Shown piece by piece: positions 28,610 through 38,686 of a stretch of DNA of 64,000 nt. This DNA comes from Neorhizobium sp. SHOUNA12A (lineage in GTDB: Bacteria; Pseudomonadota; Alphaproteobacteria; Rhizobiales; Rhizobiaceae). Where the stretch lies: contig NZ_JALBGV010000012.1 of NCBI RefSeq assembly GCF_023006505.1, positions 1 through 64,000 on the forward strand, read 5' to 3'. Within the stretch, counting starts at the first letter, position 1; the number at the start of each line of letters is the position of its first letter. Both the position numbers and the translations under genes were made by a program. The notes beneath the pieces are model-generated. The model searched no databases and was not told where the DNA came from. It saw only the letters and a program-made list of their open reading frames with translations.

Positions 28610-29095
28610 TTATTCGGCGGAGTCGGCGGATTCCGCGTTGAGGAGGCCGTAGCGTTCCTCGCCGATCTTCGCCAGCAGGTCGAGTTGGGTTTCGAGGAAG
28701 TCGATATGGCCCTCCTCGTCCATCAGAAGCTCTTCGAAGAGCTTCATCGACACGTAATCGCCGGCCGCGTGACAGATATCGCGAGAGGCTTTGTAGGCTG
28801 TGCGGGCATCATATTCGCCGGCAAGATCGGCCTCAAGGACTTCCTTGACGTTCTGGCCGATGCGCAGCGGGGCAAGCGTCTGAAGGTTGGGGTGGCCTTC
28901 GAGAAAGATGATGCGATCGATAAGACGATCGGCATGGTGCATTTCCTCGATCGACTCCGCCCGCTCTTTTTTCGCGAGCTTCTTGAATCCCCAATCCTCC
29001 AGCAGGCGATAATGCAGCCAGTACTGGTTGACGGCGCCTAGCTCGAGAAACAATGCCTCGTTAAGCCGCTCGATGACCTTTGAGTCGCCTTTCAA
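28610..29095 (-). CDS. bfr: Bacterioferritin
   Basis: 161 residues when started at the TTG ([18 protein letters not shown]). The ferroxidase ligands fall in [28 protein letters not shown], and [13 protein letters not shown]. The Met-52 equivalent for haem binding may be the M in EEMHH. It stores iron in a 24-mer. The TTG has AGGAGA 7 bases upstream and gives the family's MKGD start; an ATG at 29119 would add eight residues. Either start lies inside bfd, so the two are coupled. Confidence 0.92.
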   Translation of the reverse strand: MKGDSKVIERLNEALFLELGAVNQYWLHYRLLEDWGFKKLAKKERAESIEEMHHADRLIDRIIFLEGHPNLQTLAPLRIGQNVKEVLEADLAGEYDARTAYKASRDICHAAGDYVSMKLFEELLMDEEGHIDFLETQLDLLAKIGEERYGLLNAESADSAE

Positions 29096-29372
29096 TGTCC
29101 GCTCTCCTGTTTTCTTCATGGAACTGTCTCAGGCGGGACATATATACGACCACTTCGTCTTCCGTCGAGTGGTGGTGGGCGTGATATTCTTCGGTCGTGC
29201 GGATGATCAGGTCGACAACGCTTGGGAAGCAGCCGCAGCAGCGGCCGCGTTTCGCCATGGCATGATAGACCTTGGATGGTACGATGAGCTGCCAACAGTC
29301 TTCATCAAGGAGCTGCGTGATGACGTCCTTGATTTCCCTGTCGGTGATGTAATTGCAACTGCAAACCAGCAT
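29061..29372 (-). CDS. bfd: Bacterioferritin-associated ferredoxin-like (2Fe-2S) protein
   Basis: 103 residues, longer than the 64-residue E. coli Bfd. The N-terminal half holds the four cysteines as CSC near residue 4-6 and CCGC near 46-49. The extra C-terminal part ([14 protein letters not shown] onward) is charged. Bfd donates electrons that release iron from bacterioferritin. The start [14 protein letters not shown] is chosen; a TTG 18 bases upstream is less likely. It overlaps bfr. I saw no clear Irr or Fur box upstream. Confidence 0.88.
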   Translation of the reverse strand: MLVCSCNYITDREIKDVITQLLDEDCWQLIVPSKVYHAMAKRGRCCGCFPSVVDLIIRTTEEYHAHHHSTEDEVVVYMSRLRQFHEENRRADIERRLKGHRAA

Positions 29373-29521
29373 TCTCGGTCGACCTGCCAAACATGACCTG
29401 TAACATCTTCTTTTTGCGAAAGCGGACAGGCGATGTCAAGAAAGAATCGACATATATGAGTCACTTCTTAAGGGAGGCTGCCATAGCCACGACTTCTTCC
29501 TTTGTATCATGGCATCGGTAA

Positions 29522-32500
29522 TTAGTGGAAATTGCGGCCCTTCGGCATGACGCTCCCTGGTCCGGCTTCGTAGGAACCGCCAGGCACCGCCTCTTTTGCA
29601 CTTCCCCTTCCTGCCTCCTCCATACCATTCGAACGCCTCTTCTGCCGGTGGTCTCCGCTCGATTGCAGCGCCTCGTCCGAGCGGGCCGACACGCCGAACC
29701 GTCTCGCCTCTTTCTGCAGCAGACCCAGCATCGGGGTAATGTCCTCGATATGCTCGACCACGGTATGGATGACGCCGCTCTGGCTTTGCAGTCTCCCCCG
29801 GATTTTCACCAGCCGCGCGCCCATCACGACCGGCCGATAACGTTCGAAAATCTTCGACCAGACGATCGCATTGGCAACGCCGGTCTCGTCTTCCAGCGTC
29901 ATGAAGATAACGCCCTTGGCCGAGCCCGGCCGCTGCCGGACAAGAACGATCCCGCCGATCGTCACCCTCTGCCCGTTCGGGACCGCCAAGAGATCGACGC
30001 TGCGGGTAATCCCCATCGCCTTGAATTCTTCGCGCAGAAACGAAACCGGATGCGCCTTCAGCGAAAGCGAGAGATAGCGGTAATCCTCGATCACCTGTTC
30101 GCCGGGCAGCATTTCCGGCAGCGTCGCTTTCGCCTCGGGCCGGAGATCCGCATTGTCCCCAACGTCAAATAGAGATCGGCTCTCGGTCGTCTTTTTTGCA
30201 TCGAGACCACGAACTGCCCAAAGTGCTTGTCGGCGCGATAACGCAATATCTCCAAAGGCATCAGCATCAGCCAGCCGCTCGATAACCGATTTGTCGAGAC
30301 CAGACCGGATCCTTAGATCGTGGACGGACTCATATCCCTGCCCGCGATTGGCGATCAATTTCTTGATCATGTCCTCTTCTGCCAAACCTTTGACCTGGCG
30401 GAAACCCAGTCGCACAGCATATCTCGTCCTGATGACATCCCGCATGGATTCGTGACGCTTATCGATCGCGGTTTTGTCGAAGGCGGTTTCTTCCAAGGTA
30501 CAGTCCCATTCTGACCTGTTGACGTCGACGGGAAGAATCCTGACACCGTGCTCGCGTGCATCCCGTATCAGCTGGGCCGGCGCATAAAATCCCATTGGCT
30601 GGGAGTTCATCATCGCCGTGCAGAAGACATCCGGGTAATAGGCCTTGATCCAGGAGGATACGTAGACAAGCAAAGCGAATGACGCCGCATGACTTTCTGG
30701 AAAACCGTATTCGGCAAAGCCCTGTATCTGGCTGAAGCAGCTTTCTGCAAATTCCTTGGAATAACGCTCGTTTTTTAGCATACCTGCAACAAAATCGTTC
30801 TTAAATTCCTCCACTCTTCCCGATCGCTTGAACGTTGCCATCGATCGACGTAGCTTGTCCGCTTTTTCAGGAGAAAAACCGGCTGCAGTTATTGCAATCT
30901 GCATTGCCTGCTCTTGAAAGAGAGGTACGCCTAGCGTGCGTTCAAGAACCTTTTCCAATTCAGGACTGGGATATTCGATCGGCTGTTTGTTCCGTTGGGC
31001 TTCGCGCCGTTTTAGATACGGATGGACCATGTTTCCTTGGATAGGGCCAGGTCTGACAATCGCCACTTCGACAACAAGGTCATAGAACTTTTCGGGTCTC
31101 AGCCTCGGCAGCATGCTCATCTGCGCCCGGCTCTCGATCTGGAAAACCCCGATCGTGTCCGCACGGCAGATCATGTCGTAAACCGCCGTCTCAGGCTGCT
31201 TCTGCAATCCCGCCAATGTCTCATTGACCTGATAATGCCGCTGCATCAGATCGAACGCTTTTTTGAGGCAGGTCAGCATGCCGAGCGCCAGCACGTCTAT
31301 CTTCAGGAGCTTCAGGGTGTCGAGATCGTCCTTGTCCCATTCAATCATGTAACGGCCCGGCATGGCCGTTTTCATGATCGGCACGATTTCGTCAAGCCGG
31401 TCGCGCGTGATCAGGAAACCGCCGACATGCTGGGTGAGATGGCGCGGGAAACCCATAAGTTCCTGCGCATGCGAAAGAACCTGTTTTGTCACAAAGTCGG
31501 CAGTGTCGAGACCCGCGGCTTTTGCGTCTCTTTCCGACGTGCCTTCATCCGACCAACCCCACACCGTGCTCGAAAGTGCCGCCTGTACATCCTCTGAGAG
31601 CCCAAAAGCCTTGGCAACCTCACGGCCGGCCATTCGGGTCCGATAACTCGTAACCGCCGCCGTCAGGCCGGCATGGCGAAAGCCATAATGCTGATAAATG
31701 TACTGGATCACTTCCTCGCGCCGCGCATGTTCAAAATCGACATCGATATCCGGCGGTTCGTTTCGTTCGGTCGAAATGAAGCGTTCAAAGAGCAGTGTCG
31801 TGGATGTCGGATCGACTTCGGTAATACCGAGACAATAACAGACGCTGGAATTGGCCGCTGAGCCACGCCCCTGGCAGAGGATCTTCAACTCATAGCGGGC
31901 ATGCCAGACGATGTGGCGAACCGTCAGGAAATAAGGCTCGTATTGCATCTCCTTGATGAGATTGAGCTCATACCTGATCTGCTTGGAAACCTTCTCAGGG
32001 ATCTTATCCGGATAACGCCACCTGGCGCCCTCCCAGGTAAGACGCTCCAAGGTTTCCGATACGGTTTCACCCGGAACGCTCTCATCCGGATAATTATGGC
32101 TGAGTTCATCGAGCGAAAACTTCAGCCGGCTGAAGAACTTTCCCGTATTGTCGATCGCGTCGGGATACGCGCGGAAGAGCCGCGCCATTTCGGCAGGTTG
32201 CTTGATATGCCTTTCTCCATTCGGCGCGAGCCGGAATCCGGCTTCCTGGATCGTCACATGTTCGCGGATTGCCGTGACCACATCCGACAGGGATCGCCGA
32301 TAAGGGAGATGGAAAAGAGGCAGGTTGGTCGCGACCAAGGGCACCCGGTTGCGCGCGGCAATCCGGGCAAGCAAGTTGAAAACAAAGACATCTCGTCCAT
32401 CATAGGTCGGCGACAGAACCAGATAGATGTTCTTTTTGAACCGCTCTCTGTATTTACCGAGACAGGCTCCGAGGTGTCGCTGATAGGCCATCTCTTCCAC

Positions 32501-32962
32501 GCGGGAAAAATCCGGCACGACCGCCAGCATCATCTCGTCGCACCATTCCAGAAGATCCCATTCTTCCAGAATGCAGGACCCTTTGTTGGCCCTGAGATTT
32601 CCACGGCTCAGCAGGCGGCAGAGATTGGCCCAGCCCTTCCGGTTCTGCGGATAGGCGAGAATATCCGGCGTGTTGTCGGAAAAAACGAGCCGCGCTCCCG
32701 GATAAAACGCACAAGGGAGGATGGCTGCTTCCTCGTCTTTCTTTCTGCCCTGCTTCTGCTGAAGCTCGTAGGTTTCCTTCATGTTTCTGACTTGGCTATG
32801 CGCTCTCACCACGCCGGCAACGGAATTCCTGTCGGCTATACCAAGGCCGGATAGGCCGAGCACGCTTGCCGCCAAGATCATCTCCTCCGGTTTGGCAGCC
32901 CCTTCCAGGAAAGAGAAATTGGTCTTCGCGCCGATCTCGAAAAAAACGGGGGCATCCGTCAT
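29522..32962 (-). CDS. dnaE2: Error-prone DNA polymerase DnaE2 (ImuC)
   Basis: 1146 residues of the C-family alpha-subunit type. The PHP domain is at the start ([17 protein letters not shown]). The palm holds [17 protein letters not shown] near 370 and [15 protein letters not shown] near 405 (catalytic Asp pair), the helix-hairpin-helix follows, and an OB domain sits near 1000. It lacks the C-terminal tau/clamp tail of DnaE1. It makes mutations during SOS lesion bypass with ImuA and ImuB. The start overlaps the imuB stop by four bases. The operon is led by a LexA box at 35385. Confidence 0.96.
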   Translation of the reverse strand: MTDAPVFFEIGAKTNFSFLEGAAKPEEMILAASVLGLSGLGIADRNSVAGVVRAHSQVRNMKETYELQQKQGRKKDEEAAILPCAFYPGARLVFSDNTPDILAYPQNRKGWANLCRLLSRGNLRANKGSCILEEWDLLEWCDEMMLAVVPDFSRVEEMAYQRHLGACLGKYRERFKKNIYLVLSPTYDGRDVFVFNLLARIAARNRVPLVATNLPLFHLPYRRSLSDVVTAIREHVTIQEAGFRLAPNGERHIKQPAEMARLFRAYPDAIDNTGKFFSRLKFSLDELSHNYPDESVPGETVSETLERLTWEGARWRYPDKIPEKVSKQIRYELNLIKEMQYEPYFLTVRHIVWHARYELKILCQGRGSAANSSVCYCLGITEVDPTSTTLLFERFISTERNEPPDIDVDFEHARREEVIQYIYQHYGFRHAGLTAAVTSYRTRMAGREVAKAFGLSEDVQAALSSTVWGWSDEGTSERDAKAAGLDTADFVTKQVLSHAQELMGFPRHLTQHVGGFLITRDRLDEIVPIMKTAMPGRYMIEWDKDDLDTLKLLKIDVLALGMLTCLKKAFDLMQRHYQVNETLAGLQKQPETAVYDMICRADTIGVFQIESRAQMSMLPRLRPEKFYDLVVEVAIVRPGPIQGNMVHPYLKRREAQRNKQPIEYPSPELEKVLERTLGVPLFQEQAMQIAITAAGFSPEKADKLRRSMATFKRSGRVEEFKNDFVAGMLKNERYSKEFAESCFSQIQGFAEYGFPESHAASFALLVYVSSWIKAYYPDVFCTAMMNSQPMGFYAPAQLIRDAREHGVRILPVDVNRSEWDCTLEETAFDKTAIDKRHESMRDVIRTRYAVRLGFRQVKGLAEEDMIKKLIANRGQGYESVHDLRIRSGLDKSVIERLADADAFGDIALSRRQALWAVRGLDAKKTTESRSLFDVGDNADLRPEAKATLPEMLPGEQVIEDYRYLSLSLKAHPVSFLREEFKAMGITRSVDLLAVPNGQRVTIGGIVLVRQRPGSAKGVIFMTLEDETGVANAIVWSKIFERYRPVVMGARLVKIRGRLQSQSGVIHTVVEHIEDITPMLGLLQKEARRFGVSARSDEALQSSGDHRQKRRSNGMEEAGRGSAKEAVPGGSYEAGPGSVMPKGRNFH

Positions 32963-34578
32963 GCGAAAATCCCATGCACGCGCCAGGTCGGCGCAGTTTT
33001 GCCGGCAACGTAATGACCGGCGCGGAAAATCCAGAAGCGGCGGCCCGCCTCACTCTCAAGCCTGAAATAGTCGCGCTCCTCGACATCCTCCTCGTCATTC
33101 CACCATTCGGGCGAAATCCGCTCCGGCCCCTCCGCACGGATGACTTCATGGACGATGCGGCGCCAGCGGAAACGCTGCGGAGGGCCATCCGGCACCGTTG
33201 CCGCAAAAGCCTCCATCAGTTCCGGATGACGGAAGAGCCGCAAGGGGCGGTCACTTTTCGGCGCGAAGGTAAAAATCTCCTCGGTCTTTTCCCGGACGAT
33301 CCGCGAGGCAATCGCCGGCACGAACACTTCCGCGCGCTCCGGCACGTGGCTCTGCTTCGGTTCGGCGATCTGTAGACAATCGGCCCCGAGCCGGGCCGAA
33401 ACCCGATCGACAAAATCGGCAAGCGAGATTTCGCTATCGCCATTGCCGGTGAAATCACCCTGGGAAATCCTGAAGACATCGTATTGCAACACGTTGAGGC
33501 GCAGGAGCTCGAAACCAAAGCCTGCATCGAGGTCATCGTGCACGGCGTTCAGGCGCTCGGAAAACAGCAAAGAGATCCGTTTCGGATCCTGCAATGGCTG
33601 CGAGGCACCGGCGGCGATGCGAAACACCCGGCCATCGACCCGGAAAAGCACCAGTTCGAAAACACGCCCCCCGACACCACGGGCTTCCAGTTCCGATTTC
33701 AACGAAATGGCAATCTGGCCGGCCAGCTGCAGAATATGTTCTTCCGCCTGGATCGGTTCGGCGAGCCGTCGCTCGGCGGAAAGGGCCGCCACGGGACGGC
33801 GAGGCGAGATGACTTCCTCATTGTGCCCGAGCGCCTGATCCAGCCGAAGCAATAGATGAATGCCAAAACGGCGAGCCAACGGCGCACGCGGCATCGGCAG
33901 AAGGTCGCCGATCCTTTTCAGTCCGAGCTTGTAGAGCGCTGCGATGGTGGCCTCATCGATACGCAGAGCGTTGACCGGCAGCGGCGCCAGTACCGCCTCC
34001 GTCACCTGGTCGGCAATCACGCCGCCGCGGCCGAAGCGACAGGCGGCCCAGGACAGGCCTGGCGACGAGGAGATCGCCCCTTTGACATCGAATCCCATCT
34101 GCAAAAGTCGGCCAAGGATGTCCTTGAGCAGAGCCTCCTCGCCACCGAAGAGGTGGGTGCAGCCGGTTATGTCGAGAAACAGACCTTCGCGGCCGTCCAG
34201 CGCCACCAGCGGGGTGTAACGGTCGCACCAATCGGCGATCGCCTCAAGAAGGCCCTGGTCCGCCGCGCCATCCTCGTCCACCACGTCGATCTTCGGAAAC
34301 ATGGCGCGCGCTTCCGCCAACCCCTGCCCACGCTTCAGCCCGAGACGTTCGGAAACCTCGTCGAGCGCTGTGAGCCGCATGGCGTTTTCGCGCCGGCCGG
34401 CACAAAGGATCGGCGGATGATGTTCAGGACGCCCTTTCGAACGCCACGACAGTCCCCAGAGCCGGCGCGCGATCCTGTCGGTCGGCAGATGCGGGAAGAC
34501 GAGCGCCAGGATGCGCTGGCGGGTTGCGGAAAGAGAAAGCCTCTCCTGCCTCTCGGCCGAGGGAAAATTGACGGTCAT
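32959..34578 (-). CDS. imuB: Y-family polymerase-like protein ImuB
   Basis: 539 residues. The UmuC-like fold begins [13 protein letters not shown] near residue 23, with [16 protein letters not shown] near 135 and a [14 protein letters not shown] strand before it. The catalytic acidic residues of true Y-family polymerases are not evident, as in other ImuB proteins, which act as hub and clamp adaptor. It links ImuA and DnaE2 on damaged DNA. Its first 155 bases overlap the end of imuA, an unusually long overlap. Confidence 0.93.
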   Translation of the reverse strand: MTVNFPSAERQERLSLSATRQRILALVFPHLPTDRIARRLWGLSWRSKGRPEHHPPILCAGRRENAMRLTALDEVSERLGLKRGQGLAEARAMFPKIDVVDEDGAADQGLLEAIADWCDRYTPLVALDGREGLFLDITGCTHLFGGEEALLKDILGRLLQMGFDVKGAISSSPGLSWAACRFGRGGVIADQVTEAVLAPLPVNALRIDEATIAALYKLGLKRIGDLLPMPRAPLARRFGIHLLLRLDQALGHNEEVISPRRPVAALSAERRLAEPIQAEEHILQLAGQIAISLKSELEARGVGGRVFELVLFRVDGRVFRIAAGASQPLQDPKRISLLFSERLNAVHDDLDAGFGFELLRLNVLQYDVFRISQGDFTGNGDSEISLADFVDRVSARLGADCLQIAEPKQSHVPERAEVFVPAIASRIVREKTEEIFTFAPKSDRPLRLFRHPELMEAFAATVPDGPPQRFRWRRIVHEVIRAEGPERISPEWWNDEEDVEERDYFRLESEAGRRFWIFRAGHYVAGKTAPTWRVHGIFA

Positions 34579-35362
34579 GGGGATTCCACTCCAGAAGTAG
34601 GGATAGCGGAGCCGGGATACGGCTCTTCTCCAGGGTCAGCCTGAAAACGGGATGACCGATGCTGCCGCCAAGCTCGGATCCCTCCGGAAGATGCCGGCGA
34701 GCCGCCGGCGCCGGTTCGACAAGGAAGCGGAACGAGGCGCTGCTTGCCTCCTCCTCTCCCGCATGCCGCAACAGAAAGAGCGGCCGTCCCGCCGCCTTTG
34801 CCCTCAAACCCAGCCTGCGGCTTTCGGTGAGACCGAAATGCCTGGGGTTGCCCCGGATTTCGAGAATGGTGGCAACGACAGCCCCGCTGGCCACCGCGGT
34901 CTCCGCAAGCCACAGGGCATCGTCCAGCTTGCGCGGAGAGGCGTAAAGAACATCCCGCTGGCTCAATCCGAACTGTTTGAGGCCGACGGAATAGGGAATT
35001 CCGGCCTCCTGCGTGGACACGACATCGCCGATCCACAGAACCGGCGCGTCGCCTGGCTGTCTCGCTTTCAGGTGAGAGGCCAGCGAGAGAGCAAAGCCGC
35101 TTGCTGCTCCGGCATCTCCCATCAGCAGCGAGCGGATTTCCGTGATGCCGTCGAGCGGCAGGCCACCTTCCAACGCGGTATCCATCGGCGGTATGCCGAA
35201 TGGCAAACGCGGTTGATTATTCCTGGCTTTCTGGCCTTCCGGATCAGCGGCCAAGTCCGCCTGTTCCGCCGCGGCAAGCGCCGGGAGAGGTTTTCCTTCC
35301 AATCTGGCGATCTGTTCGCGCAGGGCAAAAAGCGTCTCCTGCGCCGTGGCGTGCTCGGCCAT
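34424..35362 (-). CDS. imuA: SOS mutasome protein ImuA
   Basis: 312 residues from the ATG giving MAEHATAQETL. It is RecA/SulA-like: FGIPPMDTALEGGLPLDGITEI near 55 occupies the Walker A region but without a full GxxxxGKT, then VLWIGDVVSTQEAG and ATILEIRGNPRHFGL. The C-terminus ([10 protein letters not shown]) lies inside imuB in another frame. The longer open frame up to 35431 would cover the LexA site, so the internal ATG is preferred. It is SOS-induced through that site. Confidence 0.9.
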   Translation of the reverse strand: MAEHATAQETLFALREQIARLEGKPLPALAAAEQADLAADPEGQKARNNQPRLPFGIPPMDTALEGGLPLDGITEIRSLLMGDAGAASGFALSLASHLKARQPGDAPVLWIGDVVSTQEAGIPYSVGLKQFGLSQRDVLYASPRKLDDALWLAETAVASGAVVATILEIRGNPRHFGLTESRRLGLRAKAAGRPLFLLRHAGEEEASSASFRFLVEPAPAARRHLPEGSELGGSIGHPVFRLTLEKSRIPAPLSLLLEWNPHDRQFSLGREAGEAFSFRNPPAHPGARLPASADRQDRAPALGTVVAFERAS

Positions 35363-35384
35363 GGCGTCAGCTCCATTCGTACAT

Positions 35385-35399
35385 GTTCTCTTTATGTTC
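35385..35399 (-). promoter_or_regulatory. LexA (SOS) box of the imuA-imuB-dnaE2 operon
   Basis: GTTC-TCTTTAT-GTTC on the plus strand (GAAC-N7-GAAC on the coding strand), an exact match to the alphaproteobacterial direct-repeat LexA consensus. It lies 23 bases upstream of the imuA ATG. Confidence 0.93.
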
Positions 35400-35534
35400 T
35401 TATGAATTCCAGAGCTGGCCGAAAGAGTCAACAGCCAAATCCTGGGAATCTTTTCCTCGGATCCTAGGCCAATGATTCTTCACTCGAAAAATATCGCGGG
35501 AGGTACTATATGGGCCTGATCAGAAGGAGAGCCT

Positions 35535-35972
35535 ATGGCCCGCATCGACCAGACCGACGATTGGCAGGATCGCCACGCACCGACGATCAGCACGTTCGAG
35601 TCGCTGGCAATCGAGGCCTATGGTCATTTACCGGAGGAATTCCGGGCTCTCACCGTCAACCTGACGATCGAGATCGAGGATTTTCCGGACGACGACGTTT
35701 TCGAGGATATGGCACTCGAGACGCCTTTCGACCTGCTCGGCCTTTTCGAAGGCCGCGGCATTTCCGAGCGGTTCAACATGGAAACCGGTGAATTGCCGAA
35801 CCGCATCCGGCTTTATCGCCGGCCGATCCTGGATTACTGGGCGGAAAACGAGGAAACCCTGGGCGATATCATCACCCATGTGCTGATCCACGAGATCGGC
35901 CACCATTTCGGCCTCAGCGACGACGATATGGAGCGTATCGAGGCCAGCGCCGACGAAGCTGCTCAGCGCTGA
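35535..35972 (+). CDS. Metallopeptidase-like family protein (zincin, DUF1025 type)
   Basis: 145 residues. A minimal zincin with HEIGHHFGLSDDDM near residue 118, which supplies two His ligands, the catalytic Glu and the third acidic ligand. LYRRPILDYW precedes it. No signal peptide, so it is cytoplasmic. The AAGGAGAG just before the ATG supports the start. The substrate is unknown for this family. Confidence 0.88.
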   Translation: MARIDQTDDWQDRHAPTISTFESLAIEAYGHLPEEFRALTVNLTIEIEDFPDDDVFEDMALETPFDLLGLFEGRGISERFNMETGELPNRIRLYRRPILDYWAENEETLGDIITHVLIHEIGHHFGLSDDDMERIEASADEAAQR

Positions 35973-35989
35973 TCCTCTCCGACTGGAGC

Positions 35990-36196
35990 TTATTGCTCGC
36001 CGAGCTTCATCTCGGGATCGTATTCCTTGCCGTGAACGGTTTTGGTCACCGCCTGGCCGCACTGCATCTCGCCGGTCGTCGCGTTGAAGGCATAGGTCGG
36101 CGAACCGGAAAGTTCCCAGCCCTTGTTCAGCGCCGCCGTCACCTTGTGGCAGAAGGAAGAATCGTCGGGACCGCTGAGGAAGCGATAAAGTTTCAT
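35990..36196 (-). CDS. DUF1737 domain protein
   Basis: 68 residues: MKLYRFLSGPDDSSFCHKV at the start, then NKGWELSGSPTYAFN, typical of DUF1737. The family has no known function. The ATG overlaps the stop of the CitE-like lyase upstream (ATGA), so it is co-translated with it. The pairing is common in rhizobia. Confidence 0.85.
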   Translation of the reverse strand: MKLYRFLSGPDDSSFCHKVTAALNKGWELSGSPTYAFNATTGEMQCGQAVTKTVHGKEYDPEMKLGEQ

Positions 36197-37095
36197 GGCG
36201 TTTTCTTTCGTTCGGCGATGATGCGTGCCTTGGCGGCAAGCTTTTCAGCCTCCACCAGGTGCAGCCGCTCGATCATCTTGCCGTTGAGGTTGATGACGTT
36301 GAGATGTTGCGCGTCCGGTCCCGCAAAGGCGGTAATCACCGCTTCCGCCTCTTTCACGGCCTGAGGATCCGGCCCGAAATGCCGGTTGGCAGGTTCGATC
36401 TGGGCCGGATGGATCAGCATCTTGCCGGAAAAGCCCATGGCGCGTCCCTGGGCGCATTCCGCCTCAAAGGCTTCTGCATCCTTGAACTCGTTGAAGACGC
36501 TGTCGATCACATCGATCCCATGGGCGCGGCCGGCAAGCACGATCTGCATCAGCCAGGGCACCAGATAGGCCCGACCGGGCTGCGGCAGCACGCCCGTTTC
36601 CTTGCGCAGGTCGTTGAGGCCGACCACGAAACACTGGAGCCGCTCGTCGACAGGGGCAATTGCCGGCGCATTCAGGACGCCCTTCGGCGTTTCGATCATC
36701 GCCCAGATGGCAAGATCGTCCGGAGCCCCGGCCTCGGACAGGATATCCGCCACCGCCTGGACCTGCGACATGTGCTCGACCTTCGGGATCAGCACAACGT
36801 CGGGAGAGACCTCGGTCACCAGGTCCATATCCGCCTTGCCGAATTCGGTTTCGAGCGGGTTGATGCGGATGACCGTTTCCCTGCCCCGGAGCGGATTTTC
36901 CTTAAACAACCGGCGCAGGTTGTCGCGGGCCTCCGCCTTCTTTTCCGGTGCGACGGAATCTTCCAGATCGAAGATCGCCGCATCGCAATCGAGGCCATGC
37001 ACCTTTTCCAATGCCCTCGCATTGCCGGCCGGCACGCTCAGGATCGAGCGGCGAATACGAAAGGAGGCGGATTTGATATCAGTCAAGGCGATCAT
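36193..37095 (-). CDS. CitE-like / HpcH-HpaI family CoA-ester lyase
   Basis: About 300 residues of a TIM-barrel lyase. Motifs are RSILSVPAGNARALEKV near 15, DAAIFDLEDSVAPEKK (metal-binding Glu-Asp) near 40, VIRINPLET, VLIPKVEHM, and GKMLIHPAQIEPANRHF late. These point to malyl-CoA, beta-methylmalyl-CoA or citramalyl-CoA lyase activity. I use MIALTDIKSA as start; the open frame runs to 37176. The cofactor is Mg2+. Which CoA ester it cleaves is not determinable. Confidence 0.85.
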   Translation of the reverse strand: MIALTDIKSASFRIRRSILSVPAGNARALEKVHGLDCDAAIFDLEDSVAPEKKAEARDNLRRLFKENPLRGRETVIRINPLETEFGKADMDLVTEVSPDVVLIPKVEHMSQVQAVADILSEAGAPDDLAIWAMIETPKGVLNAPAIAPVDERLQCFVVGLNDLRKETGVLPQPGRAYLVPWLMQIVLAGRAHGIDVIDSVFNEFKDAEAFEAECAQGRAMGFSGKMLIHPAQIEPANRHFGPDPQAVKEAEAVITAFAGPDAQHLNVINLNGKMIERLHLVEAEKLAAKARIIAERKKTP

Positions 37096-37202
37096 CCGCG
37101 CTTTGTGCCAATCTTTTTGGTCTGCGGCAATACTGCATGCCCAAAGCCCCTTGCAAGACAGGGCGGAAGGCTCCACATTCCTTGATGAGAAAGGTATATA
37201 CC

Positions 37203-37430
37203 ATGCAAAACATTCGCGTATTCTTCGTCATCATATCGGCCATTGCCGTGCTCGCCATGGCAGCACTTCTGACGGCTTCGCTGACCGTCGCCTTTGCCGG
37301 CATTCTCGCAGTTCTGTCCATCGGGCGTGCGCTTTCGGCGCGGCTGAAGCCGGTTCCGGTACGGGCCAAGGCGAGCAAGCGCGAGATGCGCGTCTGGAAC
37401 GACGGCCGCGGCACGATCATCGACCTCTGA
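37203..37430 (+). CDS. Small membrane protein, hypothetical (75 aa)
   Basis: 75 residues with two adjacent hydrophobic segments (about 4-22 and 24-42) followed by a basic then mixed tail ending GRGTIIDL. An AGAAAGG lies about 10 bases upstream. I do not recognise the family. It faces away from the lyase gene and precedes leuD by about 140 bases. Confidence 0.65.
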   Translation: MQNIRVFFVIISAIAVLAMAALLTASLTVAFAGILAVLSIGRALSARLKPVPVRAKASKREMRVWNDGRGTIIDL

Positions 37431-37567
37431 TCGCGCCGAAGCGGTAAAGAGACGAATGCGCCGGTTTCCGGCGCGTGGGCGTACCGGTTCACGCCAAACA
37501 GCCCTTCAAATCCGCGTCAATATGCTTTATGGCAGCTTCCGCAGATAAGTCCACGTGGAGGCAGATC

Positions 37568-38173
37568 ATGGAAAAGTTCACCAAGCTCACAGGCGTTGCA
37601 GCGCCGCTGCCGGTCGTCAATATCGACACGGACATGATCATTCCGAAGGATTATCTCAAGACGATCAAGCGCACCGGCCTCGGCAAGGGCCTGTTCGCGG
37701 AAGCCCGTTACAATGACGACGGCTCGATCAACCCGGATTTCGTACTGAACAAGCCCGCCTATCAGAACGCCAAGATCTTGGTCGCCGGCGACAATTTCGG
37801 CTGCGGTTCCTCGCGCGAACACGCGCCGTGGGCGCTTCTCGATTTCGGCATCCGCTGCGTCATCTCGACGAGCTTCGCCGACATTTTCTACAATAACTGT
37901 TTCAAGAACGGCATCCTGCCGATCGTCGTTTCCCCGGAAGATCTTGAAAAGCTGATGGACGATGCCGAGCGCGGCTCGAACGCCATCCTTTCGATCGACC
38001 TGGAAGCCCAGGAAATCACCGGCCCGGATGGCGGCTCCATCCGTTTCGACATCGATCCCGGCCGCCGCCATATCATGCTCGAAGGCCTCGACGACATTGC
38101 CTCGACGCTGAAGAGCGATGCGGCGATCAGCACGTTCGAAAACAACAACCGAGCCGCTCGCCCCTGGCTCTGA
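37568..38173 (+). CDS. leuD: 3-isopropylmalate dehydratase small subunit
   Basis: 201 residues. [16 protein letters not shown] near 15 and [17 protein letters not shown] near 75 are LeuD hallmarks. With LeuC (not in the window) it isomerises 2-isopropylmalate to 3-isopropylmalate. GGAGG lies 6 bases before the ATG. The next two genes are the RidA-like protein and leuB. Confidence 0.96.
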   Translation: MEKFTKLTGVAAPLPVVNIDTDMIIPKDYLKTIKRTGLGKGLFAEARYNDDGSINPDFVLNKPAYQNAKILVAGDNFGCGSSREHAPWALLDFGIRCVISTSFADIFYNNCFKNGILPIVVSPEDLEKLMDDAERGSNAILSIDLEAQEITGPDGGSIRFDIDPGRRHIMLEGLDDIASTLKSDAAISTFENNNRAARPWL

Positions 38174-38189
38174 TTTCCGGAGCATCCTG

Positions 38190-38579
38190 ATGGTCAAGCG
38201 GATTTCCTCCGGATCGCCCTTCGAAGCGCGGATCGGCTATTCGCGCGCCGTCGTCGACCGCGACATGGTCTATGTCTCCGGCACCACCGGCTACGACTAT
38301 GCCAGGATGGAAATGCCCGAAGACGCTGCCGCCCAGACGCGCAACACGCTCGGCACGATCGAAAAAGCGCTGAAAGAGGCCGGCAGCGGCCTCCAGGATA
38401 TCGTCCGGGTGCGCTACTACCTCACCGACATGGCCGATTACGATGCCATCGTGCAGGTTCTCGGCGAGACCTTCTCCGAGATCCGGCCTGCGGCCACCAT
38501 GGTCGTGTGCGGCCTCACCACGCCAGAAATGAAGATCGAGATCGAGGTGACCGCCCGCATCGGCGCCGGCAGTCCCTAA
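38190..38579 (+). CDS. RidA/YjgF-family protein
   Basis: 129 residues. It contains [15 protein letters not shown] near 25, [17 protein letters not shown] near 75 and the late [11 protein letters not shown], with the substrate-binding Arg of the family. RidA proteins hydrolyse reactive enamines/imines. It sits between leuD and leuB, 17 bases after leuD. It may protect the branched-chain pathway, or be a distinct imine deaminase. Confidence 0.88.
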   Translation: MVKRISSGSPFEARIGYSRAVVDRDMVYVSGTTGYDYARMEMPEDAAAQTRNTLGTIEKALKEAGSGLQDIVRVRYYLTDMADYDAIVQVLGETFSEIRPAATMVVCGLTTPEMKIEIEVTARIGAGSP

Positions 38580-38686
38580 AACCTTTCCAGCCTCGTCCTT
38601 TGGCAGGCTCGGACGAGGTTATGCCAGGCGCGGAGAACCCGCGCGGGAGGACGCGAGCCTGCGAAACCGCAAGGACACCAAACGAT

